Position numbers and translations under genes: made by a program. Below are positions 1-9,655 of a stretch of DNA of 64,000 nt, piece by piece. The stretch's first letter is position 1. Each line of letters starts with the position of its first letter. The stretch covers positions 1 to 64,000 of the forward strand of contig NZ_JAHFVG010000011.1 of NCBI RefSeq assembly GCF_023264675.1, read 5' to 3'. The DNA is from Rhodococcus sp. (in: high G+C Gram-positive bacteria). GTDB lineage: Bacteria; Actinomycetota; Actinomycetes; Mycobacteriales; Mycobacteriaceae. The notes under the pieces are model-generated. The model searched no databases. It had not been told where the DNA came from and worked only from the letters and a program-made list of their open reading frames with translations.

Positions 1-816
1 ACCCTGTGGATCGCCGTCCGCGCAGCGAGTTCGCGCCGGGCACAGGCGCTGGGCATCGGCGTCGTCGCCATCTACCTCTGGACGCTGCTGTCGATGGCAG
101 CCACCGTCGCGGGCACCACCCTGCTATCCTTCCGTCTCGAATCAGTGCTGATCGTATTGCTTGGCGCTGCAGGAGTTTTCGGGTTCCTCGAAGGCTCGAA
201 GGCGATCTACCAAGCCGTGAACGAGCCGCCGAAGTTCAAGATCGCGGCCGTCGTCGTCGCGGCCGTCGGCGCACTGTCCTTCGCTCAGAACATTCCGCAG
301 GTCCTGCAATCGGAGATCACCGTCGCGTACTCCGATACGGACGGCGACGGTGTTCGCGCGGACAAGCGCCCACCGAGCGCAGTCTCCTACTACGGCGACA
401 TCGACGCCACGCTGACCGACCAGCTCGGCAAGCCCCGCGATCAGACGGTAGTGCTGACAGCGGACACGTCGTTCCTCAGCTACTACCCGTACTTCGGGTT
501 CCAGGGTCTGACGTCGCACTACGCGAATCCGCTCGCACAGTTCGACCGTCGAGCAACCGCCATCGAGGACTGGTCGAAGCTCGAGACTCCCGACCAGCTG
601 GTGGCTGCACTCGACAGCAGCGAGTGGCGCGCTCCCGACGCCTTTCTGTTCCGCCGGAGCGCCGACGGCTACACGCTTCGCCTCGCCGAGGATGTGTATC
701 CGAACGACCCGAATGTGCGCCGATACAGCGTCACATTCGACGAGGCTCTCTTCGACGATCCCCGATTCCAGATCACCGATATCGGACCGTTTGCGCTGGT
801 CACACGCACTTCTTAG
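1..816 (+). CDS. aftA: AftA, galactan 5-O-arabinofuranosyltransferase (3' part, cut by window start)
   Basis: This is the C-terminal part of the polytopic membrane enzyme that puts the first arabinofuranose on the galactan of arabinogalactan, using decaprenyl-phosphoryl-arabinose. Frame 1 is open from the first base. The visible residues give the end of one hydrophobic helix (around [13 protein letters not shown]), two more ([15 protein letters not shown] and [15 protein letters not shown]), and then a soluble domain of about 170 residues ending [15 protein letters not shown]. In the GT-C family this C-terminal domain is extracytoplasmic. Position upstream of emb genes matches Rv3792-embC. 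The internal ATG at 94 is not the true start, because the helices run through it. The catalytic N-terminal half is outside the window, so the call rests on the C-terminal domain and the context. Confidence 0.8.
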   Translation, partial: TLWIAVRAASSRRAQALGIGVVAIYLWTLLSMAATVAGTTLLSFRLESVLIVLLGAAGVFGFLEGSKAIYQAVNEPPKFKIAAVVVAAVGALSFAQNIPQVLQSEITVAYSDTDGDGVRADKRPPSAVSYYGDIDATLTDQLGKPRDQTVVLTADTSFLSYYPYFGFQGLTSHYANPLAQFDRRATAIEDWSKLETPDQLVAALDSSEWRAPDAFLFRRSADGYTLRLAEDVYPNDPNVRRYSVTFDEALFDDPRFQITDIGPFALVTRTS

Positions 817-851
817 GCAAATTCGATAACGTTCACGTAACGTTCACCGCG

Positions 852-2633
852 ATGATAAACACCGACCAGACTGTTCTCGAGCAGCCGCGGACGGCCCTGT
901 CGTCGAAAATCGAGGCCGCATCGTCGCGTCTTCACCGTGGCGACATGGCGGCTGCAGGGGCCTTCTCCCTCATTGCGTTCTTCGTGATGCAGGGCCAGTG
1001 GCGGAACCTCGGCAGCGGCTACCTGTACAACAGCGGCCAGGACCAAGCCATGTGGGAATGGTTCTTCTCCGTTGCCGCACACTCCGTGGCTCACCTCGAG
1101 AATCCGATGTCGAGCGACCTGCAGAACTACCCACTCGGTGTGAACCTGATGGCCAACACCGCGATGTTCGGGCTGTCGATTCCGCTGGCGCCGGTGACAC
1201 TGCTCTTCGGACCGACCGTCACCTGGGCCATCGCGCTCACCGCCGGCCTGGCCGGCACCTCGTTCGCGTGGTACTGGCTGTTCTCACGGACGGTGGGCGC
1301 CTCTCGCGCGTCGTCCGCGATCGGCGGCGCGCTGTGCGGCTTCGCGCCCGGCATGATCAGCCACGCCAACGGGCACCCCAACTTCGTCGTCCTGTTTCTG
1401 CTGCCCGTCATCGCCGGCCTCGTCGTCCGCATCGCCAAAGGTGAGGGTACGAAGAAGACCACCCTCGCTCTCGGTCTTGTCGTCGCCCTCCAGATCATGC
1501 TCGGCGAGGAGCCGCTACTGATCTTCGCGATTGCATTCGCAGTGTTCGCCATCGTCTACTACGCCGGTAGCCCCCGCAGCATCTGGCCCGCTCTGAAGAA
1601 CACCGCCGCAGCACTGCCGATCGCCGCCGTCATCGCGCTCGTACTCGTCGCCTATCCCCTGTACTGGCAGTTCTTCGGGCCGCAGAGCTACTCGTTCCTC
1701 GAACACGGCAACATGGGCAACGACGCCAAAGCCCTGTTCCAGTTCCCGTCGCAGTCCGTCGGTGGCGTCGCGACGCCGGGGCAGAACGTACGCATCAACG
1801 CCACGGAAGAGAATGCCTACTTCGGCTGGCCCGTTCTGGTGCTGAGCGGGGTGGCTGCGGTATGGCTGTGGCGATCCTCGCGTGCACGTGCCGCCGCGGC
1901 AACCGTCGTGGTGATGAGTGTTCTTTCTCTCGGTTCCGAGCTGTTCGTCGGAAAGAACGACGCCGACGTCGAACTGCCCTGGACCTGGCTCGCCGACAAA
2001 CCACTCGTCGAATCCGTCCTCGAAACACGTTTCGCGCTCGCTGCCGTCCCGCTCATTGCACTTCTGTTGGTGCTCGCGACGGACAAGGCGTTCAAGGGCG
2101 GCGTCCGGCCTGTTCCTGCGCTGTGGTGTGCCGGATTGGCATTGGCGCTCGTGCCGTTGGTTCCGACTCCACTCGACACCGTGTCCCGAACCCCGACGCC
2201 GTCGTTCTTCGCGAGCGGTGAATGGAAGAACTATGTCGACGACGGGTCGGTCGTCACCGTTCCCCTGCCTCGCCCCGAGGACGCACGTCCCCTGCACTGG
2301 CAGATCGATGCCGACATGGGCTTTCCGCTCGCGGGTGGCTACTTCGTCGGGCCGAGCGATTCCGAGGACAAGAAGGCAAAGTACGGCGCCGTCGATCGCC
2401 CGACCGCTCTGCTCCTCGGGTCGGTACTGAACTCGGGAACGGTGCCGGAGATCACCTCGGATCAGAAGGCCGATGCACGCGAGGATCTCCAGTTCTGGGG
2501 AGCCGACGTCGTCGTGCTTCAACCGGGGCGTAACAGCATCGCGCTGCGCGAGACCGTAGACGACCTGCTCGGTATCGACGCCGAGTATCACGACGGCGTC
2601 TGGATCTGGGACGTCCGAACGTTCGTCCGCTAG
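852..2633 (+). CDS. Polytopic GT-C-like membrane protein of unknown specificity
   Basis: This 593-residue protein has about ten hydrophobic helices and a soluble tail of about 150 residues (from around FFASGEWKNYVDDGS). After the first helix, an external-loop motif GQDQAMWEWFF, then the stretch NPMSSDLQNYPLGVNLMAN, is the region where GT-C glycosyltransferases carry their catalytic acidic residues. That topology and position suggest a polyprenyl-phosphate-sugar glycosyltransferase, but donor and acceptor are unknown. It starts 35 nt after aftA and ends 77 nt before the first emb gene, so it is probably co-transcribed with them. ATG 852 is chosen; no clear Shine-Dalgarno is seen, and ATG 945 (MAAAGAFSL) is an alternative. 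The same frame stays open upstream through aftA, but that part is an out-of-frame shadow. M. tuberculosis has nothing between aftA and embC. Confidence 0.6.
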   Translation: MINTDQTVLEQPRTALSSKIEAASSRLHRGDMAAAGAFSLIAFFVMQGQWRNLGSGYLYNSGQDQAMWEWFFSVAAHSVAHLENPMSSDLQNYPLGVNLMANTAMFGLSIPLAPVTLLFGPTVTWAIALTAGLAGTSFAWYWLFSRTVGASRASSAIGGALCGFAPGMISHANGHPNFVVLFLLPVIAGLVVRIAKGEGTKKTTLALGLVVALQIMLGEEPLLIFAIAFAVFAIVYYAGSPRSIWPALKNTAAALPIAAVIALVLVAYPLYWQFFGPQSYSFLEHGNMGNDAKALFQFPSQSVGGVATPGQNVRINATEENAYFGWPVLVLSGVAAVWLWRSSRARAAAATVVVMSVLSLGSELFVGKNDADVELPWTWLADKPLVESVLETRFALAAVPLIALLLVLATDKAFKGGVRPVPALWCAGLALALVPLVPTPLDTVSRTPTPSFFASGEWKNYVDDGSVVTVPLPRPEDARPLHWQIDADMGFPLAGGYFVGPSDSEDKKAKYGAVDRPTALLLGSVLNSGTVPEITSDQKADAREDLQFWGADVVVLQPGRNSIALRETVDDLLGIDAEYHDGVWIWDVRTFVR

Positions 2634-2710
2634 CGCACGGTGTCAGACCGGCTGCCCCGTTTCGCAAGCGAACCAGGCGCCGCCGCGGCCGTGCCCTAGC
2701 ATCGACAAGC

Positions 2711-5700
2711 GTGTCCACCGTTGCTGCTGCCTCACCCCGCCCGACTTCCCGAAACCCGGGATCACGCATTTCGGCAGGAGTCGTCGCCGTTGTCGCCGGC
2801 ATAATCGCCGTCCTGGCTGCAGTCCTGACACCGCTGCTGCCGGTCACCCAGGACGAGGCGTCGATCTCGTGGCCGCAGAACGGGACACTGAATTCGGTCG
2901 AAGCACCGTTGGTGTCCTACGCCCCACTGTCCCTCGACGCGTCGATCCCGTGCTCGGTGATCGCGACCGCCGCTCCCGGCACGCTCGTCCTGTCCACGAC
3001 AGCGCCTGGCGCGCCCGATGCACAGGGCGTCGGCCTCGTGGTGTCGCGTACCGAAGGCGGCCTGCAAGCGGTGCTGCGCGAGCGGGTACTGCTGACACTG
3101 ACCGATGCCCAGCTGGCGGACTGCTCCTCGGTGGACATCAGCTCGTCGGCGTCCGGTTCGACCGCGTCGGCGCCTGGCACGGACGTGACAGAGACCATCG
3201 ACGGCGATTCACGGCCCCAGACCGTCGGCGTCTTCACGGAACTTCGAGGCGCCGCACCTGCAGGCCTGAGCGTCGACGTCCAGATCGATTCGCGGTTCTC
3301 GTCGACCCCGACCGTGCTCAAGAAGCTCGCGATGGCAGCGGCCGTCCTCTTCACCATCATCTCGCTGATCGCGCTACACCGACTCGACCTGCGCGACGGT
3401 CGCCGTGGGCGTCGCTTCTTCCCCTCGCATTGGCTGCGCATCACGGTCGTCGACGCGATCGTCGTCGGTGTTCTCGTTGTGTGGCATTTCATCGGAGCGA
3501 ACACCTCCGACGACGGTTATCTGCTGACGATGGCCAGGGTGTCCGAGCATGCCGGGTACATGGCCAACTACTACCGCTGGTTCGGCGTGCCCGAGGCACC
3601 GTTCGGCATGCCGTACTACGACATGCTTGCCGCCTTCGCCAAGGTGTCGACGGCCAGCCCGTGGATGCGACTCCCCGCGCTGATCGCAGCGTTGCTGTGC
3701 TGGGCCGTGATCAGCCGTGAGGTGATACCGCGCCTCGGCCGGGCAGTGCGTTCCGACAAGGTCGCGATCTGGACGGCCGGTCTGGTGTTCCTCGCATTCT
3801 GGCTCCCCTACGACAACGGTCTGCGCCCCGAGCCCATCATCGCGCTCGGCGCGCTGCTGACGTGGTGCTCCATCGAACGTGCGATCGCGACCGGCCGGTT
3901 GCTCCCCGCAGCCGTCGCCGTGCTGATCGCCGCATTCTCGCTCGCGGCAGGCCCCACCGGTCTCATCTGTGTCGCCGCACTCCTGGCAGGCGGACGCCCG
4001 CTCGTGCGCGTCGTCATCGCCCGGGCCCGCGCCGTCGGGTTCGTGCCCGTGCTCGCCCCGATTGCCGCGTCGGGATTCGTGATTCTCGCCGCGGTGTTCG
4101 CCGACCAGACACTCTCGACGGTCATCGAGGCCACCAAGGCCCGCGCCGCCGTCGGACCGAACGTGCCGTGGTTCGACGAGCGGACCCGGTGGGATTCACT
4201 CATGGAGATCACGCCCGACGGTTCCCTCGCGCGTCGGTTCGCGGTGTTCGTGATGGTGCTGTGCGCGATCACCACCATCGTGGTGATGCTGCGCCGCGGA
4301 GGCCGCATCCCCGGGGTCGCGCTCGGTCCGTCGCGCCGCATCGTCGGTATCGTCGTCGGCGCGATCGCGTTGATGATGTTCACTCCGACCAAATGGACCC
4401 ACCACTTCGGCGTCTACGCCGGCTTGGCGGCATCTCTCGCCGCCGTCGCCGCGATCGCCGTCGCGTCGGCCACCCGCGACAACGCCCGCAACCGCACCCT
4501 CTTCACCGCTGCGGTGCTGTTCCTCACTGCACTCGCGTTCACCGGGTCCAACGGTTGGTGGTACGTCTCGAGCTACGGAATTCCGTGGTTCGACAAGCCT
4601 CCGATGATCGCGGGCAAAGGCTTCTCCACGATCTTCCTCGGACTGACCGTGCTGGCGCTGCTGTACGCCGGTTGGCAACATCTGCGAACGCCCTATCGAA
4701 CATCCACACGCTCGGCGCGATTCGGAGTCTCGGCGTTGACCGTGGTCGCAGCATTCGTGGTCTTGTTCGAGGTGCTCTCGTTCGTCAAGGGTGCCGTGGC
4801 GCAGTACCCGGCGTACTCGGTCGCACGCTCGAACCTGAACGCCCTCGCCGGCAACTCGTGCTCGCTCGCGAACGACGTTCTGGTGGAACAGGATCCGAAC
4901 GACTCGATGCTGACGCCGATCGACTCCTCCGTCGCGGACTCCCTCGCAGGACCCGACACCACCGGCTTCACCCCCGACGGCATCCCGAGCGACCTCACCG
5001 CCGACGCCGAGGACGTATCCCAGGAAAGCACGCGCGGGTTCAGCGACGACAAGGACTCCGACACCGATCAGCAAACCCCGACATCGGCCGGGTCCTCCGG
5101 TACCGAAGGTGGCACGACCGCCGAAACCGGCATCAACGGAAGTTCCGTCGCACTGCCGTTCGGACTCGACCCCTCGCGCACCCCGGTCCTCGGCAGCTAC
5201 GACGCCGACACCTCGGAACCCGCGACCCTGACCACCAACTGGTTCTCGTTGCCTGCCGACCCCGACGGAGACTTCATCGCGATCAGCGCCGCCGGTCGCA
5301 TCCGCTCGGTCGATTCGGACGGCATCGTCGCCTCGGGCCAGCCTCTGGAGGTGGAGTACGCGTCGGGCGATCAGGTGATGGGCCGAATCACGCCGATCGA
5401 CATCGGCCCACAACCGTCGTGGCGCAATCTCCGCGTACCGCTGTCGGACATTCCCAGCGGAGTGGACCGTATCCGCCTGGTCTCGACCGACTCCGACATC
5501 TCTCCGGACCAGTGGCTCGCCGTGACACCGCCGCGCATCCCGCGCACGATCCCGCTCGTCGACGTCATCGGACCCGACGTCCCGGTGATGCTCGACTGGA
5601 CCGTCGCGCTCGGCTTCCCGTGCCAACGTCCGTTCGACCACAAGGACGGCGTCGCCGAACTCCCCGAGTACCGCATCCTGCCGGACCGAAGCGGTGCCGC

Positions 5701-5929
5701 TGCGCACAGTCCGGTGATGGACGCATTCGGCGGTGGGCCGCTCGGCTGGCAGCAACTCGTCCTGTCGGCGCAGGTCGTCCCGACCTATCTGCGCGACGAT
5801 CTCGACCGTGACTGGGGTTCGCTCGAGCAATTCACCCCGCTCGACCCGAGCGCCACACCCGCGGAGCTCAGCGTCGGGACGGTCACCCGCAGCGGATGGA
5901 AGACCGAAGGACCGATCAGAGTTGGTTGA
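2711..5929 (+). CDS. Emb-family arabinosyltransferase (first of two)
   Basis: This 1072-residue membrane arabinosyltransferase (CAZy GT53) polymerises arabinan of arabinogalactan or lipoarabinomannan from decaprenyl-phosphoryl-arabinose. A first helix (about residues 20-40) is followed by a periplasmic domain, then a multi-helix membrane core, then a C-terminal carbohydrate-binding domain (from about residue 720). The motif TSDDGYLLTM places the key acidic pair at D267-D268. M274 aligns with the ethambutol-resistance residue Met306 of M. tuberculosis EmbB. The proline motif SPWMRLP is present. The start is GTG 2711. The linker GSSGTEGGTTAETG is low complexity. Assignment to EmbA, EmbB or EmbC cannot be made by eye, so no symbol is given. 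A paralogue follows 87 nt downstream. Confidence 0.93.
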   Translation: MSTVAAASPRPTSRNPGSRISAGVVAVVAGIIAVLAAVLTPLLPVTQDEASISWPQNGTLNSVEAPLVSYAPLSLDASIPCSVIATAAPGTLVLSTTAPGAPDAQGVGLVVSRTEGGLQAVLRERVLLTLTDAQLADCSSVDISSSASGSTASAPGTDVTETIDGDSRPQTVGVFTELRGAAPAGLSVDVQIDSRFSSTPTVLKKLAMAAAVLFTIISLIALHRLDLRDGRRGRRFFPSHWLRITVVDAIVVGVLVVWHFIGANTSDDGYLLTMARVSEHAGYMANYYRWFGVPEAPFGMPYYDMLAAFAKVSTASPWMRLPALIAALLCWAVISREVIPRLGRAVRSDKVAIWTAGLVFLAFWLPYDNGLRPEPIIALGALLTWCSIERAIATGRLLPAAVAVLIAAFSLAAGPTGLICVAALLAGGRPLVRVVIARARAVGFVPVLAPIAASGFVILAAVFADQTLSTVIEATKARAAVGPNVPWFDERTRWDSLMEITPDGSLARRFAVFVMVLCAITTIVVMLRRGGRIPGVALGPSRRIVGIVVGAIALMMFTPTKWTHHFGVYAGLAASLAAVAAIAVASATRDNARNRTLFTAAVLFLTALAFTGSNGWWYVSSYGIPWFDKPPMIAGKGFSTIFLGLTVLALLYAGWQHLRTPYRTSTRSARFGVSALTVVAAFVVLFEVLSFVKGAVAQYPAYSVARSNLNALAGNSCSLANDVLVEQDPNDSMLTPIDSSVADSLAGPDTTGFTPDGIPSDLTADAEDVSQESTRGFSDDKDSDTDQQTPTSAGSSGTEGGTTAETGINGSSVALPFGLDPSRTPVLGSYDADTSEPATLTTNWFSLPADPDGDFIAISAAGRIRSVDSDGIVASGQPLEVEYASGDQVMGRITPIDIGPQPSWRNLRVPLSDIPSGVDRIRLVSTDSDISPDQWLAVTPPRIPRTIPLVDVIGPDVPVMLDWTVALGFPCQRPFDHKDGVAELPEYRILPDRSGAAAHSPVMDAFGGGPLGWQQLVLSAQVVPTYLRDDLDRDWGSLEQFTPLDPSATPAELSVGTVTRSGWKTEGPIRVG

Positions 5930-6016
5930 CGGCACTTCGGATGAAACGGGCACCGTCCCGGTTTTCGTCCGGTGCGGATGCGGGAAACGGATCACTTTCG
6001 CATAACATCGTGAACC

Positions 6017-9000
6017 GTGCCCGACGCCGTGACAGATACATCCGCCGTGCCCTCCGCTCCGTCGCCGAAGGGTTCAGTGGTGGATCTGCGTTCCCAGGTG
6101 CGTACGACGCGGCTGGTTGCCATCGTCACCGGCCTGCTCGGTGCTTTCCTCGCGATCCTGACGCCGTTCCTACCCGTCGTGCAGACCACCTCGACCATTC
6201 AGTGGCCGGACGCGGGTTCCATCACCGACATCGACGCACCGCTCGTGTCGCAGGCACCGATCGATTTCACCGCGAGCATCCCGTGCTCGGCCGTCGACCG
6301 TCTGCCTGCTTCGGGGGGACTGCTGCTCGCGACCGCCCCCGCTCAGGGTGACGGAGCCGCTCTCAACAGCCTCTTCGTTCGGGTCAGCGAAGGCTCGGTC
6401 GACGTGCTCGACCGCAACGTCGTCGTCGCGTCGGCACCGCGTGCCGACGTCCAGGGTGCCCTCTGTGGCTCCATCGAGATCAACTCGAACATCGACACCA
6501 CCACCGCCGAGTTCACCGGGCTGGTCGACGACAAGGGCAACCCGCGCAGCGGCAGGCTCGACGGCGATCTCCGTCCCCAGGTCGTCGGTCTCTTCACCGA
6601 CCTCGACGGCGCCGCGCCGGCAGGCATGGCCGTCACCATCGACGTCGACTCGCGGTTCTCCTCGACCCCGACGATCCTCAAACTGCTGGCGATGATCCTC
6701 GCGGCCGTCTGCACCGTCATCGCGATGGGAGCACTCGGACGGCTCGACGGCATCGACGGCCGCGGCCACCGCCGCTTCTTCCCCTCGCACTGGTGGAAGT
6801 TCACCGGCGTCGACGTCACCGTCATCGGCGTGCTCGTCGGCTGGCATTTCGTGGGAGCCAACACCTCCGACGACGGCTACCTCCTGACGATGGCCCGTGC
6901 GGCCGAGAAGTCCGGCTACATGGCCAACTACTTCCGTTGGTTCGGCGTTCCCGAGGCGCCGTTCGGGTGGTACTACGACGTCCTCGCTCTCTTCGCCAAG
7001 GTCTCGACCGCCAGCCCGTGGATGCGTCTCCCCGCTCTGATCGCCGCCGTTCTGTGCTGGATGGTCATCAGCCGCGAGGTCGTCCCCCGTCTCGGTCGTG
7101 CCGTCCGCAAATCCAACGTCGCACTCTGGACCGGCGGACTCGTCTTCCTCGCGTTCTGGCTGCCGTACAACAACGGCCTGCGCCCAGAGCCCATCGTTGC
7201 CGTCGGCGCGCTGCTGACGTGGTGCTCGATCGAGCGAGCCATCGCCACCGGACGACTGCTCCCCGCAGCCTCCGCGTTCTTGATCGGCGCCTTCACGCTT
7301 GCCGCGGCGCCGACCGGACTGATGTGTGTCGCGGCTCTGCTCGCCGGTGCACGCCCGATGGCCCGCATCGTCGTTCGCCGTCACCGACTCGTCGGGACCC
7401 TTCCTCTTCTGGCCCCGCTCGCTGCCGCCGGATTCCTCGTCCTCGTCGTCGTTTTCGCCGATCAGACGTACGCGACCGTCATGGAGTCCACGCGCGTGCG
7501 CACCGCCATCGGCCCCAACGAGGCGTGGTACCAGGACTTCCTGCGGTACTACTACCTGTTCGTGCAAACCGTCGACGGCTCGGTGGCACGCCGCTTCGCC
7601 TTCCTCGCGATGCTGCTGTGCCTCTTCACCACCCTGTTCATTCTGTTGCGGCGCAGGCGAGTTCCCGGAATCGCCAACGGTCCGGCCTGGCGCCTCATCG
7701 GCGTCGTGTTCGGAACGATCTTCTTCATGATGTTCAACCCGACCAAGTGGACGCACCACTTCGGCTCGTATGCGGGCATTGCAGGCAGCCTCGCCGCGCT
7801 CACTGCCGTCGCGATCTCGGCGAGCGCCCTGCGATCGCGGCGAAATCGAACGATCTTCCTCGCCGGGCTGATGTTCGTTCTGGCACTGTCGTTCTCGGGA
7901 ATCAACGGGTACTGGTACGTCTCCAGCTACGGAGTCCCGTGGTTCGACAAGACCGTCTCGCTCGCCGGCAACCAGTCCAACACCCTGTTCCTCGTCTTGT
8001 TCGCTGCCACCCTGGCACTGGCCGCCTGGCAGTACCTACGAGAGGGATATGCACCACCTCAACCACGTGCCGGAACCGAACGAGGCAGGCGGATCAAGAA
8101 ATTCGCCGCGGCGCCACTGACCGTCATCGCAGGCCTGATGGTCCTGTTCGAGATCCTCTCCCTGGTCAAGGGCGCGGTATCGCAGTATCCGGCGTACTCG
8201 CTCGCGCGCTCGAACATCCAGTCGCTGACCGGAAACACCTGCGGCCTCGCAAACGACGTGTTGGTGGAATCCGATCCGAACTCCGGAATCCTCAACCCGA
8301 TTCCGGCGTCCTTCGACCCCGAAACCGGTCCGCTCGGCGGCGAGAGCCCGGCGGGCTTCACCCCCAACGGCATCCCCACCGACCTGAGCGCCGACGCCGT
8401 GGAAGTCAAACCCGGACAGGGCAACACCGATCAGCAGAGCGTCGGACCGGCCTTCGAGGAAGGCCAGAGCTCGGGTACGGGCGGCGGCATCGGAGCACAA
8501 GGCGTCAACGGTTCGACCGCAGCACTTCCGTTCGGACTCGACCCCGCCACCACACCCGTGCTCGGCTCGTACCAATCGAACATCCAGGAACCGGCGTCCG
8601 CGACATCGAGTTGGTACTCACTGCCCGAGCGCTCCGATTCCGCACCGCTCATCGTCATCTCCGCGGCCGGACGCATCCTGTCCTACGACGACACCGGGGC
8701 AATGACCTACGGCCAGTCGCTGCTCGTCGAGTACGGCACTCGCCAGCCCAACGGAACCGTCGACGTCAAGGGCACCTACCTACCGCGCGACATCGGGCCT
8801 GCACCGTCGTGGCGCAACCTCCGCATCCCCATCGCGGACCTACCCGCCGATGCCGACGCTGTCCGCATCGTCGCCAACGACCCCAATCTCACGGGCGATC
8901 AGTGGTTCGCGTTCACGCCGCCGCGGGTCCCGCAGCTCGAGAACCTCAACTCCCTCATCGGCAGCGAACAGCCCGTTCTTCTCGACTGGGCTGTGGGACT

Positions 9001-9328
9001 TCAGTTCCCGTGCCAGCGGCCGTTCGATCACCAATACGGCGTCGCCGAGGTACCCGGATACCGCATCCTCCCCGACCGCCCGCTCGCCGTCAGCTCCACC
9101 GACACCTGGCAGTCCGGCGACAACGGTGGCCCTCTCGGGTGGAGCGAACTGCTCGCCAAACCGGTCACAGTCCCGACGTACCTCAACCGCGACTGGGCCC
9201 GAGACTGGGGCTCTCTCGAACGGTACGAGCAGTACTACCCGGACGCCGTGCCCGCGACCGTCGAGACCGGCGAAGAAACCAGGTCGGGCTTCTGGACGCC
9301 CGGGAACTTGCGGGTGTTCGACAAGTAG
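6017..9328 (+). CDS. Emb-family arabinosyltransferase (second of two)
   Basis: This 1103-residue paralogue of the preceding gene has the same architecture: N-terminal helix, periplasmic domain, GT-C membrane core and C-terminal sugar-binding domain with FPCQRPFDHQYG near the end. The catalytic loop TSDDGYLLTM puts the acidic pair at D285-D286 and the Met306-equivalent at M292. NYFRWFGVPEAPFGWYYD resembles the EmbB/EmbC form, whereas the first copy has an extra residue here (PFGMPYYD). SPWMRLP is intact. The start is GTG 6017, the first start after the in-frame stop. It is the last gene of the plus-strand arabinan cluster, and a pair of palindromes follows its stop codon. Both proteins are expected targets of ethambutol. 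The subtype (EmbA/B/C) is left open. Confidence 0.93.
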   Translation: MPDAVTDTSAVPSAPSPKGSVVDLRSQVRTTRLVAIVTGLLGAFLAILTPFLPVVQTTSTIQWPDAGSITDIDAPLVSQAPIDFTASIPCSAVDRLPASGGLLLATAPAQGDGAALNSLFVRVSEGSVDVLDRNVVVASAPRADVQGALCGSIEINSNIDTTTAEFTGLVDDKGNPRSGRLDGDLRPQVVGLFTDLDGAAPAGMAVTIDVDSRFSSTPTILKLLAMILAAVCTVIAMGALGRLDGIDGRGHRRFFPSHWWKFTGVDVTVIGVLVGWHFVGANTSDDGYLLTMARAAEKSGYMANYFRWFGVPEAPFGWYYDVLALFAKVSTASPWMRLPALIAAVLCWMVISREVVPRLGRAVRKSNVALWTGGLVFLAFWLPYNNGLRPEPIVAVGALLTWCSIERAIATGRLLPAASAFLIGAFTLAAAPTGLMCVAALLAGARPMARIVVRRHRLVGTLPLLAPLAAAGFLVLVVVFADQTYATVMESTRVRTAIGPNEAWYQDFLRYYYLFVQTVDGSVARRFAFLAMLLCLFTTLFILLRRRRVPGIANGPAWRLIGVVFGTIFFMMFNPTKWTHHFGSYAGIAGSLAALTAVAISASALRSRRNRTIFLAGLMFVLALSFSGINGYWYVSSYGVPWFDKTVSLAGNQSNTLFLVLFAATLALAAWQYLREGYAPPQPRAGTERGRRIKKFAAAPLTVIAGLMVLFEILSLVKGAVSQYPAYSLARSNIQSLTGNTCGLANDVLVESDPNSGILNPIPASFDPETGPLGGESPAGFTPNGIPTDLSADAVEVKPGQGNTDQQSVGPAFEEGQSSGTGGGIGAQGVNGSTAALPFGLDPATTPVLGSYQSNIQEPASATSSWYSLPERSDSAPLIVISAAGRILSYDDTGAMTYGQSLLVEYGTRQPNGTVDVKGTYLPRDIGPAPSWRNLRIPIADLPADADAVRIVANDPNLTGDQWFAFTPPRVPQLENLNSLIGSEQPVLLDWAVGLQFPCQRPFDHQYGVAEVPGYRILPDRPLAVSSTDTWQSGDNGGPLGWSELLAKPVTVPTYLNRDWARDWGSLERYEQYYPDAVPATVETGEETRSGFWTPGNLRVFDK

Positions 9329-9365
9329 GGATTGTTTGCTGGGTGGTCTGATCCTCCCTTTTCGG

Positions 9366-9414
9366 CATGAATGGACCATCGCAACGGCTAGACGGTTGTG
9401 GTGGTCCATTCATG
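9366..9414. repeat. 49-bp palindromic repeat, copy 1
   Basis: The left arm is CATGAATGGACCATCGCAAC and the right arm GTTGTGGTGGTCCATTCATG, with a 9-nt centre GGCTAGACG. Pairing of the 20-nt arms is nearly complete (one mismatch and one wobble). The element starts 38 bp after the emb stop. The same element occurs at 9440, 10634, 10708 and 59078. Confidence 0.9.
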
Positions 9415-9439
9415 TTGAGGTGGACGGACTTTCATTCAG

Positions 9440-9488
9440 CATGAATGGACCCTTGTAGCCGCCTGACGGTTGTGATGGTCCATTCATG
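9440..9488. repeat. 49-bp palindromic repeat, copy 2
   Basis: Same length and arms as copy 1. The left arm is CATGAATGGACCCTTGTAGC and the right arm GTTGTGATGGTCCATTCATG. The left arm has diverged in its inner half, so the stem is shorter. It lies exactly 74 bp from copy 1 (start to start), leaving a 25-bp spacer. Both copies are followed by TTGAGGTGGA or CTGAGGTGGA. Confidence 0.9.
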
Positions 9489-9655
9489 CTGAGGTGGAGG
9501 GATCGATCGAACCCCTAGCACCGGTGACCGACAGTTTCGGTTCGATCGACGGTCGGCCAGGGCAAGTTGTCCACAACCCGAGCGAACATCCACAGGTCTG
9601 TCCCCTCGGCCTACTTCGACGAATTCGTGTCGGTCCCTGCTCGCACAGTGCGGTC

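Larger units (their letters stand above)
9329..9655. other. Intergenic region with paired palindromes
   Basis: This 327-bp stretch lies between the second emb stop and the next plus-strand start. It holds two 49-bp palindromes (9366-9414 and 9440-9488) separated by 25 bp. The remaining roughly 165 bp (9489-9655) would contain the promoter of the following gene. A reading frame runs in from 9494, but its first 54 codons do not look like the start of a known family. No convincing -35/-10 pair was identified. Confidence 0.6.

Noticed and set aside
6-851. Long open frame running from base 6 into the GT-C-like gene
   Set aside because: The part before 852 is Arg-rich, lies over aftA in another frame and has no helices; aftA in frame 1 is the real coding sequence.
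3862-5811. 649-residue alternative frame inside the first emb gene
   Set aside because: Very Arg-rich composition without domains. The emb frame is conserved throughout.
5950-5975. Terminator hairpin between the two emb genes
   Set aside because: Only a 6-bp stem (GCACCG/CGGTGC) with a 14-nt loop. Too weak to call.
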